From positions 1 through 64,000 of the forward strand of contig CAICTM010000203.1 of NCBI GenBank assembly GCA_903772945.1: 64,000 bases of DNA, written 5' to 3'. How positions within the stretch are numbered: position 1 is the stretch's first letter; the number at the start of each line of letters is the position of its first letter. This stretch comes from Seminavis robusta. Taxonomy: Eukaryota > Bacillariophyta > Bacillariophyceae > Naviculales > Naviculaceae. Positions 42,123-52,737 of the stretch are shown piece after piece. A program made the translations under genes and the position numbers. Under the pieces are notes generated by a model. It saw only the letters and a program-made list of their open reading frames with translations. It was not told where the DNA came from and did no database searches.

Positions 42123-43115
42123 CATATTGCAGCCCATGTGGAGATACCCCGACCCCACCCAGCTTGCTTGTAGTTGTGAGAGCAATGTACGTATAAGGTG
42201 TCCTGCATGATACCATACATACAATCCCTGGAACTAGTTCACCCGAGCATGCATTTGATCCATTCAAGGAAACCTGAAGGATTAACTAGCTAGGCGAATC
42301 CCCAATGTGCTTTTACGGTACATTGTGTGCTACCAGTACCAGTCTGGATCAGTTTGAGAAGGTTCCGGTATTAGAGGTTCCATTGAAAGCTGAACTCATG
42401 CCCTTGCTTGGTAAACAACAACGTTCAACCCAGGCTAGAACATTTGGCACAGGGAAAAGAACATTTTGTTGGGAGCCACACCCGAAACACAACCAAGTTG
42501 TCCTCTCGCCTGTGGACAAACCGGAATGCGGAGGTCCTGAATTGGGACAACTCTTGCAGCAAGTGTGCGTCTGCGGTCTACAATCCATTTCTCGCCAATT
42601 TCCTCGCCAGATTCGTCTCAGATTCATTATTGGAAGACTTAACAATTTGTGGCTGACGTCACAGCAAAATTCTGTCTTTGTCCAATTTGCTTAGAACAGG
42701 GACACTTTATTGGTCACTTTGAAACTAAAGTATCCATGTGCAGCTGTGTCCTTTTCTTTCCACATAAACTTGAAAATTCCGACGAGGACAAGTTCCGACA
42801 ACAACTTCGCTCTTTGCGTGCCGTGGTGGCCATTTTTTGTGTTGCCTGAAACGCACTGTCAACCCACCCACACCAATAGAAACGTTGGAGGTTGACACTA
42901 TTCTCTGGGTGTGATTGATTTGATTTGCCTTCAATTATTACAAAAGCGTCAATCCGATCAGTCGCACGCACACACCGTCATCGGCATCTCACTCGGCTTG
43001 AAACTTTTCCTCTCACACTTTCTAACTCTTGTGTCGAAAAACCAACTTCGTACTACAGTACCAACACCACCTGCATTATTCCAAGAGAAAACAAGAAACC
43101 ACACCTGCAAGAACC
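42123..43115. other. Intergenic, no gene recognised; one CRE-like palindrome
   Basis: About 1 kb between the Crinkler-type remnant and the fourth protease. TGACGTCA occurs at 42654-42661. A 129-codon frame at 42305-42694 overlaps frames on the other strand and has no motif. Confidence 0.5.
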
Positions 43116-44505
43116 ATGCAACAGTTTTTGTCATTGGGACTGATGATAGTACCCACCCTGGTTTTGGGAGAATCTTCAGCTCTTCATCAGAGACAGCTGA
43201 TTGTGAATGGGCATGTGGCTCCTTTTGGTCGCTACCCGTACTTTAGCACTCTGGAACATTACTGTGGAGGCAGTCTCATTGCCCCTGATGTCATTTTGAC
43301 GGCAGGCCATTGCATGCCCAAACACAAGTACGACGTGCAGCCACATGTGGGTCGCTACACCTTCCATCATCACAATAATGATACTTCCATGGTTGTGGAC
43401 ATTCGTGCCATGGACCGTCATGAGAACTGGGAAGCTGTGGGAGAAGATGAAATGCGATGGGATTATTCGCTCCTGTATTTGAAGGAATCCATACTGGATG
43501 TTCCCTACCTGCAGCTCAATCGCAATCCCAATCTGCCCTGGCCAAAGCAACCACTCGTCGCCATGGGCGTGGGATGGACTGATCCCAGTGATTGGAACCA
43601 GGATCACAAGGCCAATACGCTTCGAGAGGTGGAATTGAACTATCTGCCCAATGAGCAGTGCCAGTGGGCCAATAACAGCCACAGTGTGGAGGAGGATGAT
43701 GATGACAATGACGACGAAGTGACTAGCTATCAGGGGCGTCTCCATCGCGATCACTTGTGCACCACTGGTGGACCCAACAATGAAAGAGATGCATGGTGAG
43801 AGAAGTGTCAACTGGAACTGTGTCAACTGTATGTACAGTGATTGGTATCCATGGGCAGTCTTGTCTCATAGCTGTTGTGTGCTCTTGTTGCCTTGCTCTT
43901 GTTACATTAAATTTAGTGCTTATGACAGTGGAAGTCCCATTATCATCCAGGGTGATTCGCCGGAACAAGATGTGCTAGTGGCGTTGGTGTCTTGGGGAGA
44001 AGGATGTAAGTGGTCATTCACAGATCTGGCTGAAATGTGTTGTGTTTGCCATACTCACACGCCCTTGGTATCGAATACTGCAACACTACTAGGTGCTGAT
44101 CCGGACTTTCCCGCTGTCAATGCACGCATCACTGCCGCTCTGAACTTTATTGACCAATCGGTCTGTCAACATTCCGCCAATCCTCCGCCCGAGTTTGGAT
44201 GCAACAACAGCAGCAGCAGCACTGAGGAACCCACTCCACTAACCCCACCAACACAACACGGACATAGTCTGGGCAGAGCTGTGATTGTTTTGTTCCTGGC
44301 AGCAGCATTGTATTGGCTTGGCCAAAGGATCAGATCCAAGTGCCAAGACTCCAACAGCGTTTCTTGGAGACCCGCAAACAAAGACCATACGGATCCAGAA
44401 TATACAGGAGAAACGGAATATCTCTATCATTCGTCACCTACATCGTCCTCTGGATCCAAGGAGAGTCGGTCCTCCTATAATGCCATTGAGTTCTTGACAG
44501 TATAA
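43116..44505 (+). CDS. S1 serine protease with C-terminal membrane anchor, 3 exons
   Basis: Exons run 43116-43795, 43917-44005 and 44093-44505 (393 residues). The introns of 121 and 87 bp are GT-AG and phase-consistent. The ATG at 43116 gives a signal peptide (MQQFLSLGLMIVPTLVLG). The activation region is QRQLIVNG. The triad is complete: LTAGHC (His57), WDYSLLYL (Asp102) and, across the first intron, DACAYDSGSP (Ser195). Asp189 is kept, predicting trypsin-like cleavage after Lys/Arg, but the oxyanion-hole position 193, normally Gly, is Tyr. The third exon restores the SWGEGCADPDFP segment. After a Ser/Pro linker, a hydrophobic segment (AVIVLFLAAALYWLG, ~325-345) and a basic cytosolic tail make it a type I membrane protein. 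Confidence 0.85.
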
Positions 44506-45044
44506 CCTTGTCTCGACTGACTTGCAAGGCAGCCAGCCACCAATGCTGATGCATTGTAGCAAAGATCCTGGACACATGTACAAGGGAAAGATCAGGACAC
44601 AGCTGCTTCCTTTCCTGCCAATTGCTGTTTGCTTTTTGTGTCTTCAAGCACATGCAATGCAACAACCATGCTAAGCTAGTCTAGAGCTAGAGCTTGCCGC
44701 TGGATCGAAAGAGACAATCAACGCACTGAGGAACAGTATCATAGTTCAAACAAGCAATTTGGTTATTGGACCTTTTTATTTTAGTTTTATACATTACATC
44801 AAATGGACTCTCCACAATGTCGACATGAGTTGACTGGTCTTGAAAAGAACCATGTAAACGCGCTAGACATGACGTTCTTCGACCAAGACTCACCACCCAT
44901 CTAACTTTAACAAAAGTTGGATCTGGCTTTTGCTGGGAACTGCCTTGTCTTGCACCGCTCTAGTGCAATTTGCTCTTTGGTAAACTATTTCGTACTTTCA
45001 CCACCCATCATGCGTTGTATCTCTATCTCAATCGTCGTCTCGAA
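44506..45044. other. Intergenic between convergent genes
   Basis: About 540 bp between the 3' ends of the protease and LRR genes. No gene or repeat is recognised. Confidence 0.5.
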
Positions 45045-48000
45045 CTAACTCAAATCGTCGTCCTCGTCTGCCTCGTACACTGATACAAAGTCGTCCTTGC
45101 CTGGCATCGCCTCCGCAGAGTCGTTCCAGTCCGATGTGCTATCAGCCATGGTTTGGTTAGAAGCTCCCTCACCATCTAGCAACGAGCTCGCTGTGATGTT
45201 TTTATTCATCAAGACGTTGCTCGAGTTTGAGGATGAACTTTCCGTCTCGTCGACAACAACACCACAAGGACAGTCACATCCACACAGTATCTCAGAGCAA
45301 CTCATTGTAAAACGTTCCAATCCGCACAGCATCGAGTTCACATTTCCAGAGATCATTGTGTTGGCGATTGTGAATAGGTCTAGGTTGGGAAGAGTGGCTA
45401 CTTCGTTCGGGATCGGTCCGGTCAAGAAAGTCGAGTCCAGACGGAGGGTTTCCAGGCGTGACAAGGAGCCGAGTTCAGGAGGAATCGAGCCGGAGACGCT
45501 CGTCACCGAGAAGCTGATTTCGGTTGCCTTCTTCATCTCTCCCAGTTCTACAGGGATCGTCCCGTGGATATTCCTGTTGTGGCTCAAGTCAAAGATATCG
45601 CCTCGAGTCAACAGCCCAATCTCGGTTGGGAGCTGTCCTGATAGTTGATTCTCCCATGCAACCAAGTTTTCGAGGTTAGTAAGGAGTCCAATTTCGGTCG
45701 GAAGACTCGACTCTAGCATGTTCAGCTCCAAATAGACGGAATGGAGCGAAGGCAAGAGTCCGGCTTCCGACGGGACCTCACCAGACAGGGCATTGCTCGA
45801 CACGTCAAGCACTTGCAGCGAGGACATTAAACCAATTTGCGAAGGCAATGAACCCGTGATCATGTTGTCAACCAAAATCAGTGCTTCCAGATTTGTGAGC
45901 CAGCCGATCTCGTGGGGCAGCGTGCTCCTCAAGCTGTTGGACTTGAGGGAAAGCTTAGTCAGCTTGCCGAGTGCACCAATCTCTGAAGGGAGCTCCACAA
46001 TGTCGTTGAAGTTGCAAGAAAGAGCTAGAAGGTTCTGGAGAAGGCCAATCTCGGTTGGAAGCGCACTTTCAAAGCCGTTATCGTCCAGATCCATTTGAGT
46101 TAGGAGACTGAGGGATGAAATCTCTGGAGGGATCGCTCCAGAGAAGCGGTTGGCATTGAGGTTGATGGCTTCCATCGTCGTCAGGTTGCCGATGGACGGT
46201 GGAATTGAGCCACTCAGCTGGTTGCTATTCAAGAACAAATGTTGCAAAGACTGCATGTTGCTGAGATCAGGGATGGACCCTGAGAGCTTGTTGTAGCTGA
46301 GGTATAGAAATTGCAGTTTTGTCAGCATCCCAATCTCAGAAGGCACCGTGCCATCAAGAGAATTGAAAAACAGGTTCAGCGTAGTTAGATTTCTCAAGAG
46401 CCCGATTTCAGATGGGATTGCTAGGTGAAGATCATTGTTCACGGCCCACAGTTCTTCCAACAGAGTCAATTTGCCAATCTCCGAAGGCAACATGCCTTTG
46501 ACATTATTGTTTGAAATGTTGAAAGCGACTAAGCTTTCTAGATTCCCAAATGTAGAAGGAATCGATCCGGTCAACTCATTCCATTCAAACAGCAGGGATT
46601 TCAGCTGCGTGAGCTGCCCCATCTCTTTCGGCAGTGAATGAGAGAACCTGTTCTTAGACCAATCCGCAATCTTAAGTTTATCCAAGAGTCCGATCTCCGT
46701 GGGAATCAGCCCTTCAAACTTATTTTGTTGGATGTCCATGTTTTCTAGAAGGGATAGCACCCCAATCGTTGACGGAATCGTGTTTGACATGGCATTTTGA
46801 AAAAGATTCAACGTTCGTAGCTGGGGCATGTCGAGGCCAAGTTGATGCGGCAAGGATCCGCCGACTTGGTTATCTCCAATGTGCAAATGCCGTAAAGATG
46901 ACATTAGCGTGATTTCAGAAGGTAGGTCACCCTGAAGCCCGTTGGATTGCAGGACGAGAGCATTGTATGTATTTCCCTCGTCACAAACACTCCACCCAAA
47001 GAAAGTTGCTTTTGAGAACCAAAGACACTCGTGCTTCTCATAGCTCAACCAATCTCCATTATCGTCCCAGTTGGACCCGTTTGTGGAGAAGTACAGTGTT
47101 GCCAGGGAAAACCTTTGCTGGAAACGTTGCTTTGAATAGATATTGAACCATGGGTCCTCTTGCATCCATGCCCATGCTTTGGCCTGTGCTGATTCTGGAT
47201 CGTCCAAGATTGCCGTCATGGTGAAAGCTGGCAAATCCTCTAACCTGACCGACGGTACAGAATGAGATGTTGTGTTGGAGGAAGATTCCGACGGAGTATC
47301 AGACACGTCGTATGTTGTATCGGGGACTTCGAACGCTGTATCGGGCTTTTCACCAGCAGGTACTACGGTACCGGTAGTCTCCTTGTCCTCCTCACTCGGC
47401 GGACTGTCCACAATCTCGATGGATAGATTCGGTTGATCCTGCGTTTCCAAGACTTTCCACACTACCACAGCTGCAGCCGCCAGGACGACGAGAGCAATGA
47501 TACAAGACACGACGACGATCAGGGTCCTGCGACTCTTCGGCGTTGCATCTGCGGGGGTTGCTTTGTCCTGATTATTGCCTTCGTTTGCTTCGAGATCACC
47601 CTTTGCCGGTCCAGGTTGTACCTGCGTACGTTGTCCAGAAAAGCCCAATAGTTTCATTGGAGCAACCATGAACTTGTTGCCAATCTCTTCCTGTCCTTTT
47701 CCTCGCTCGCTAGAGCCAGTGCGAGACACCGTCGCGTCCACACTATCTTCTTGCGAGTTGGGCTCGATGACATTAGTGTCGCCACTGCCATGGCTGAGCA
47801 AACCAAATAACCAGCTCCTCTTCTTCTTAAACTGTGGCTGTTCGGTAGTCGGCGCAGAGGCAGTGTTGTCGCCAATCACCACTTGAGACTCCACGTCCAC
47901 TTCTTTTTGTTGCTGCGACCCTTGCATCGAATCTGACTCTGACTCGGTGCTATTGGCCCGTAGCATCAATTCAATTTTCTCGTTGACCGACGGGGCCGTC

Positions 48001-49349
48001 ACACGAGATTCTACGTCCTCGTCTTCTTCCTCTTTGACCTCTCCAAGTCTGTCAACAAGCGAGCGATCGTTGGCGCTTCTCCTTCTACGTGGTGTGATTT
48101 GGGACGTCGAGCCGTTGTTGGTCGAGGTAGTAGCCATCAATTCCAATTCCACTCGGTCGACGGATACGGTTTCCTGCCCTGCAATAGATGCTGGCTGCTT
48201 GTTGCTGCTTCCTTCGTATGTTTGAGAGGTCAGCTCGGAATAGTTGTACGATAGAGTTTCTCCACTGGAGTTACTACTGAGATCACTGCTACGACTGTGT
48301 TCTTGCGAGTTCCTACGAAGACCTTTCTCGTCGTCATGGCTGTGCCCGGTCCCGGAGGTAGCGCTCGTACTGTACGTCAGAGAGTGTGGCCCGGCTTGTT
48401 GCGAGAGAATAGCAGGATTCAAGTTGAGAATGACACCTGCCTTTTGCTGTCGCTGGCTTTTATTGATGTAGACGGGGCGAGCCGAAATACCCTTGCTGTT
48501 GCTGCTGCTACGGCGAGGAGAGGGAGACCGACGACTGTGCGACGATGGTTTCTTTTGAGGCGCATCAGAATGCTTCTGCCTCGCGTCATCGTCGTGATCC
48601 AGTCGATAATACGAAGATGCCTGTCGCGAGGAAATCCTCTTGCTCGAGTGCTTTTGCGGGCTTTCGGAAGAAGACCTGCGTCCACTCCTTTTACTGGGAG
48701 GGTACGTCTCGCGCCTGTCAATGGGAGGAGAGTCTTCGTAGGATCCGCTGCTATCGAAACGTCTTCTTGGCGGAGTAGTTCCTGGAGGACGCAATCGATG
48801 GGGCGTAGGTGGCTTGTTGTGCCGTGGCGATGCTCTGCGTGGCGTGGGCTGTTGAAGTTGGTACTTGGCTGCCTTGGTTCCTGGAGGACTGTGTCGATCG
48901 ACTGCCTTGGATCCGGGTGGGCTTGGCCGAACCATCATCTCTTGACTATCTCCCAATGATGACGGCGTATAACCCTGGGCTGGTATCGACGATGGACTTT
49001 GGCGACTGTAAACCCCAGAAGGCTCTGGAGAGCTCGGCTTGGCTTCCTTGGACCTTTTCAAGGCCATGAGTTTTTGGTGCCGACGCCCTCCTTGGGGAGA
49101 CAACGGTAGTGGCGACTCTGTGGTTTTTCTCTTGATAGAAGTTCTTGCGGGGGACTCTAGTGGCTCACTCATTCTTCTGGAAGCCTCTTCTTCCCCAACC
49201 AATCTTTTGGCCAGGGGTCTACTGGGGCGTCGCTGCAGTTTCCCCCCTTTGTGGACAGGCGAAGCAGATTGACTGCGCTGTCGGGTTGGGCTAATGGGCC
49301 TGGTAGAAAAGCTAAATGATTGCTGGTGATTAGAAGTTTTTGAAGGCAT
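45045..49349 (-). CDS. Leucine-rich-repeat transmembrane protein, 1434 aa
   Basis: A single exon from the ATG at 49349 (MPSKTSNHQQ). The frame opens 13 codons earlier. Residues 1-~605 are Ser/Arg/Pro-rich and disordered, with SPxR-type basic clusters. A single membrane segment (VVVSCIIALVVLAAAAVVVW) lies at ~606-630. It is followed by an acidic Thr/Ser stalk and an LRR cap (RFSLATLYFSTNGSNW). About 20 LRRs of 24 residues follow, of the plant/receptor-like type (LPTEIGLLxNLxxLxLxxNxLxGxIP), and a Cys-rich C-cap (CGCDCPCG). No N-terminal signal peptide is seen, so the predicted orientation is N-inside, C-outside. This architecture is common among diatom LRR receptor-like proteins. No kinase domain is present. 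Confidence 0.85.
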   Translation of the reverse strand: MPSKTSNHQQSFSFSTRPISPTRQRSQSASPVHKGGKLQRRPSRPLAKRLVGEEEASRRMSEPLESPARTSIKRKTTESPLPLSPQGGRRHQKLMALKRSKEAKPSSPEPSGVYSRQSPSSIPAQGYTPSSLGDSQEMMVRPSPPGSKAVDRHSPPGTKAAKYQLQQPTPRRASPRHNKPPTPHRLRPPGTTPPRRRFDSSGSYEDSPPIDRRETYPPSKRSGRRSSSESPQKHSSKRISSRQASSYYRLDHDDDARQKHSDAPQKKPSSHSRRSPSPRRSSSNSKGISARPVYINKSQRQQKAGVILNLNPAILSQQAGPHSLTYSTSATSGTGHSHDDEKGLRRNSQEHSRSSDLSSNSSGETLSYNYSELTSQTYEGSSNKQPASIAGQETVSVDRVELELMATTSTNNGSTSQITPRRRRSANDRSLVDRLGEVKEEEDEDVESRVTAPSVNEKIELMLRANSTESESDSMQGSQQQKEVDVESQVVIGDNTASAPTTEQPQFKKKRSWLFGLLSHGSGDTNVIEPNSQEDSVDATVSRTGSSERGKGQEEIGNKFMVAPMKLLGFSGQRTQVQPGPAKGDLEANEGNNQDKATPADATPKSRRTLIVVVSCIIALVVLAAAAVVVWKVLETQDQPNLSIEIVDSPPSEEDKETTGTVVPAGEKPDTAFEVPDTTYDVSDTPSESSSNTTSHSVPSVRLEDLPAFTMTAILDDPESAQAKAWAWMQEDPWFNIYSKQRFQQRFSLATLYFSTNGSNWDDNGDWLSYEKHECLWFSKATFFGWSVCDEGNTYNALVLQSNGLQGDLPSEITLMSSLRHLHIGDNQVGGSLPHQLGLDMPQLRTLNLFQNAMSNTIPSTIGVLSLLENMDIQQNKFEGLIPTEIGLLDKLKIADWSKNRFSHSLPKEMGQLTQLKSLLFEWNELTGSIPSTFGNLESLVAFNISNNNVKGMLPSEIGKLTLLEELWAVNNDLHLAIPSEIGLLRNLTTLNLFFNSLDGTVPSEIGMLTKLQFLYLSYNKLSGSIPDLSNMQSLQHLFLNSNQLSGSIPPSIGNLTTMEAINLNANRFSGAIPPEISSLSLLTQMDLDDNGFESALPTEIGLLQNLLALSCNFNDIVELPSEIGALGKLTKLSLKSNSLRSTLPHEIGWLTNLEALILVDNMITGSLPSQIGLMSSLQVLDVSSNALSGEVPSEAGLLPSLHSVYLELNMLESSLPTEIGLLTNLENLVAWENQLSGQLPTEIGLLTRGDIFDLSHNRNIHGTIPVELGEMKKATEISFSVTSVSGSIPPELGSLSRLETLRLDSTFLTGPIPNEVATLPNLDLFTIANTMISGNVNSMLCGLERFTMSCSEILCGCDCPCGVVVDETESSSSNSSNVLMNKNITASSLLDGEGASNQTMADSTSDWNDSAEAMPGKDDFVSVYEADEDDDLS

Positions 49350-49930
49350 GGGCTGATTGTAAGTAAGAAGGCAAACAACAGGGGACAAAATTTCTCGCGC
49401 AAATCTGAATCAAACAACTTCGAAGCAGCAAGGGGTATCCTGATCGCCTGATCCCTTGGAGCTGTTTACGTTTGGCTTTGTGTGCGTCGCGTTGCGTCGC
49501 GTCAAGGCAATGTATGTATTCCTAAATTCCTTCTTTTATCATGGGTTGTACCTTTGAAGAGGTACTACACGTGTACGGTATCTGTGAACAAATGCTATCT
49601 GTGAAGAGGTACGTGCGGATCTGCTTTTGACAGGGCAGAGAACATTGAATGCGGAAGTACCCGAATTCTGCGAGTTTGTGACCAGGACAGCCTCAAAATT
49701 ACTGGTTTCTATCATCCTTAGAATTTTACTACCGATGTGAGGATACTTAGATCAAACGTTGCTTTTAAAAGTCTAAGTACACAAAGCTTGCTGGACCTGC
49801 ACGCTCTTCAATGACGTCATCGCATCTCACCCTCCCACCCTTCATGCTACAGCTGTAGCAGTGCACCATACTAGTATGCATCGACAAAGTTTTGACAACA
49901 AAGCAAACCAACAAAACTACTCGATTAACC
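49350..49930. other. Divergent promoter region between LRR and M20 genes
   Basis: A 581-bp gap between two start codons pointing away from each other. It contains CRE-like TGACGTCA at 49812-49819 and GCGTCGCGTTGCGTCGCGTC near 49486. No gene is supported. Confidence 0.55.
49812..49819. promoter_or_regulatory. CRE-like palindrome TGACGTCA
   Basis: A perfect 8-bp cAMP-response-element palindrome, 112 bp upstream of the M20 ATG. In Phaeodactylum, TGACGT/ACGTCA elements upstream of the PtCA1 carbonic anhydrase gene mediate CO2/cAMP response through bZIP factors. A role here is inferred only from the match and its position. Confidence 0.35.
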
Positions 49931-51426
49931 ATGGCAACGACGAGCAATGGGCACTCCAACAACGGCATGAAGGGCTTGACAGCAGATCAAGCCGAGGAAG
50001 CTATTGTCAGATTCCAAAAGTTTCTCCGGTATGAAACGGTCAGTGCATTGGCCGTGGAGTCCGGTGCCTACAAGGACTGTGCCTCCTTTCTCGTGCATGA
50101 ACTCCAAGCACTTGGCGTCTTATCCGACATTCATCTCTTGCCCGAAGCACCAGATCATTCTCCCGTGGTGGTAGCCTGCTGGAAAGGCAAAGACGAGAGT
50201 TTGCCGGTGATTTTGTGGAATTCTCACTACGATGTGGTACCTGCCGATCCCAATGACTGGTCTCAGGCGCCACCCTTTGAAGGCAGACGAAAAGATGGCA
50301 AAATTTATGGACGGGGAACTCAAGATATGAAGTCTGTGTGTATGCAGTATATCGAAGCCATTCGCTGCATGAAGAGAGATCATCCCGAGTGGACACCCAC
50401 ACGCACCATTTACTTGACGTTTGTCCCAGACGAAGAAGGTGAGTTTTAACCGACTGGAAAGTGCTTTGTTCATGACTTAGTTTATTGACGATTTTCTTTG
50501 CGGATCTAACTTTGCTTTCTTGTTGGTTTCTTAATTAAATCTTGACAGTGGGAGGTCAAGGAATGGCAGCCCTTTTGGAATCATCTTTGTATCAGGAAAC
50601 CATTGAAAAAAACCATGGTGGTATTGCCTTGGCTCTGGACGAGGGATTGGCCAGTACTACCGACGTCTTTTCCGTCTTTTATGGAGAACGGTTGCCTTGG
50701 TGGGTTGATGTTGAGGCTACAGGCCCAACCGGTCACGGCAGCCGATTCATTGACAATACTGCCGTGGAGCAACTTGTAGAATTAAGCCAAAAGGCACTTC
50801 AATTTCGCCAAGGACAACGTGATCTGTTGGGAATGAAGGAGCATGATGGCTGTGCCCATGCCGTGGTGGCCAAAAGCACAACGCTGGGAGATGTCACCAG
50901 TCTCAACATTACCTCCCTGACTGCTGGTGTCTACGCAGGATCCAAGCTGGCCTACAATTGTGTCCCTCCCAAAGCCAAATGTACCTTGGATATTCGGATA
51001 TCGCCTCATGTCGCACCCAAAGACATTGGTGCCATGTTGGATCAATGGTGTAGGGAATGTTCCAAAGATCCTGCTGCTGGAGCTCAAATTACGTGGAAAT
51101 ATGCCGGCGGACAAGGCAATCATGCCATGGAACACGCAACAACTTCCATCGATACCAATGTGAATCCCTGGTACAAGGTATTTGCCGACACGTTGGAAAC
51201 CATGGGCATGTCATTGGAACCACAAGTGTTTCCGGCGGCCACGGATTCTCGCTTTTTGCGCGCCTTGGGTATTCGGGCCCTGGGATTCAGTCCCATGCGC
51301 AAGACGGAAATCATGTTGCATGAGAATGATGAATACATCGAAGAATCAAACTTTCTGGAAGGTATCGGCATTTATGTCCAACTCTTGGAAGCTCTGGGCT
51401 CGCAGGGTAACGATATCGACAAATAG
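49931..51426 (+). CDS. M20 metallopeptidase, aminoacylase-1-like, 2 exons
   Basis: Exons run 49931-50438 and 50549-51426 (461 residues). The 110-bp GT-AG intron joins DEE to VGGQGM in phase. The start (MATTSNGHSN) is the second ATG of the frame, in a better context (AACCATGGC). Zinc and catalytic residues of M20A are all visible: His-x-Asp in NSHYDVVPAD (~98-100), Asp in GRGTQDMKS, the Glu-Glu pair in VPDEE, Asp in ATDSRFLRA and the final His in MLHENDEYIEE. The dimerisation insert sits between them, with GPTGHGSRF. The family hydrolyses N-acyl amino acids or dipeptides. There is no signal peptide, so it is probably cytosolic. Its length is close to the ~410-460 usual for the family. Confidence 0.88.
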
Positions 51427-52737
51427 TGAGGCGATAGTAATAATGTAGCAACAACAATTTGCATAATGCGAGATGATTGGTTGGCTGGTGTGCATGCATG
51501 TCAAACGTCTACACTATTTGGCCGACAAGGCGCAAGTCCGTGTTGGCCGTGTAGCAATTAGAAAAGCGACTTATTAAGTCAGCAACGATATAATAGCTAG
51601 TGGTTTCGGCCACTAACTACATCAAGTTGGGCTTCATCTTTCAGCAATACAATGACACTGATCATGCCCATCATGGATGCTGGTCACCTACCTTTTGGCT
51701 GAGGGCGACAGACCGGTCCTACAAACGCTTAAAAAGGTACGTATTACAGCTTAACTGTTATTACAGCTTAAAACTGGCTGTGAAAAGATAATTGTGACCT
51801 TGGTGCAGCCGTTAACAGGCAGTTTGTTCAAAACAAGACATTCATCAGCCGTTCATCACTAATTTCGATCCGCCCTCCAACCTTCCAACGGCCCTTTTTC
51901 GTCAGGATGCATTTTTCATAGTTTGTGTTGCTCGTAGTTATCCATCATCGGAGTGAAGGCAGCTTCTTCTTGTTTTGGCAATATCAGTGGTACCATAACA
52001 AATCATGGATATCTCCGATGAATTTCTTCCCATTGTGTTTATAGCCGTGTTTTTCCTCGGATTCTGCAATGCCATGAACAGCTCAGGTCCTCGTGTCGGC
52101 GTGCCTGCATCATGTTCATATCGTCCTTCTCGGGATGACGACAACGGACAAGCGAGCAGTCACTATGTTGATGGAAGCATTGTCTGGGGTGGAGGCCCTC
52201 CTGATTGCGACAGAGGTGTGGACGGAGGCGGTGGAGGCAACTGCTAAAGAGACAACTAAACGTCCATGTGATCCCGCACAAAGTCTCCATTGTGAGGCGT
52301 TGACCACCAACTATAATACATGTACCATCATCGTCGAATTTCCACCGCCAACGAAGTTACCAAACCAATGGCAGCGACCAACTTCCGGTATCGGTCCCGT
52401 CTACATGTTGCACCCAAAGCTTGGTTTGATTGAATCATTCACGCGCTGACTTGGCAGTCACCTCGCTTGTATTCCTACCCCAAAATTTCCTCGTGGATAC
52501 CTGTTTCAAAACCTCATGTAGATACTGGTAAGCTAGAGCTATGGCAAGATCAAGTTAATCAGATATACTTGTCTAGCTAGGTGATCCAGCTAAGCAGAAA
52601 TGGAGCCCGAACCGAGAAATCAAAAGCAACACCCTAGCTAGTAGGACAGCCAATACTTAGGTGAACTTGATGTATACGACAGCATTACCAACCTTTGTCA
52701 TCCTTCTTGGTCACGTTGATTGCCTGCTTAAACAAAA
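51427..52737. other. Intergenic with a doubtful 80-codon frame
   Basis: About 1.3 kb. A plus-strand frame at 52005-52247 starts with a signal-peptide-like MDISDEFLPIVFIAVFFLG and ends in a Gly-rich GVDGGGGGNC tail. It could encode a small secreted protein, but nothing else supports it, and a different frame overlaps it. The rest shows nothing recognisable. Confidence 0.4.

Noticed and set aside
42305-42694. 129-codon plus-strand frame
   Set aside because: Overlapped by a 98-codon antisense frame; composition looks random and no motif is seen.
52005-52247. 80-codon frame with signal-like N-terminus and Gly-rich tail
   Set aside because: It could be a small secreted protein, but a 118-codon frame in another phase overlaps it and nothing else supports it.
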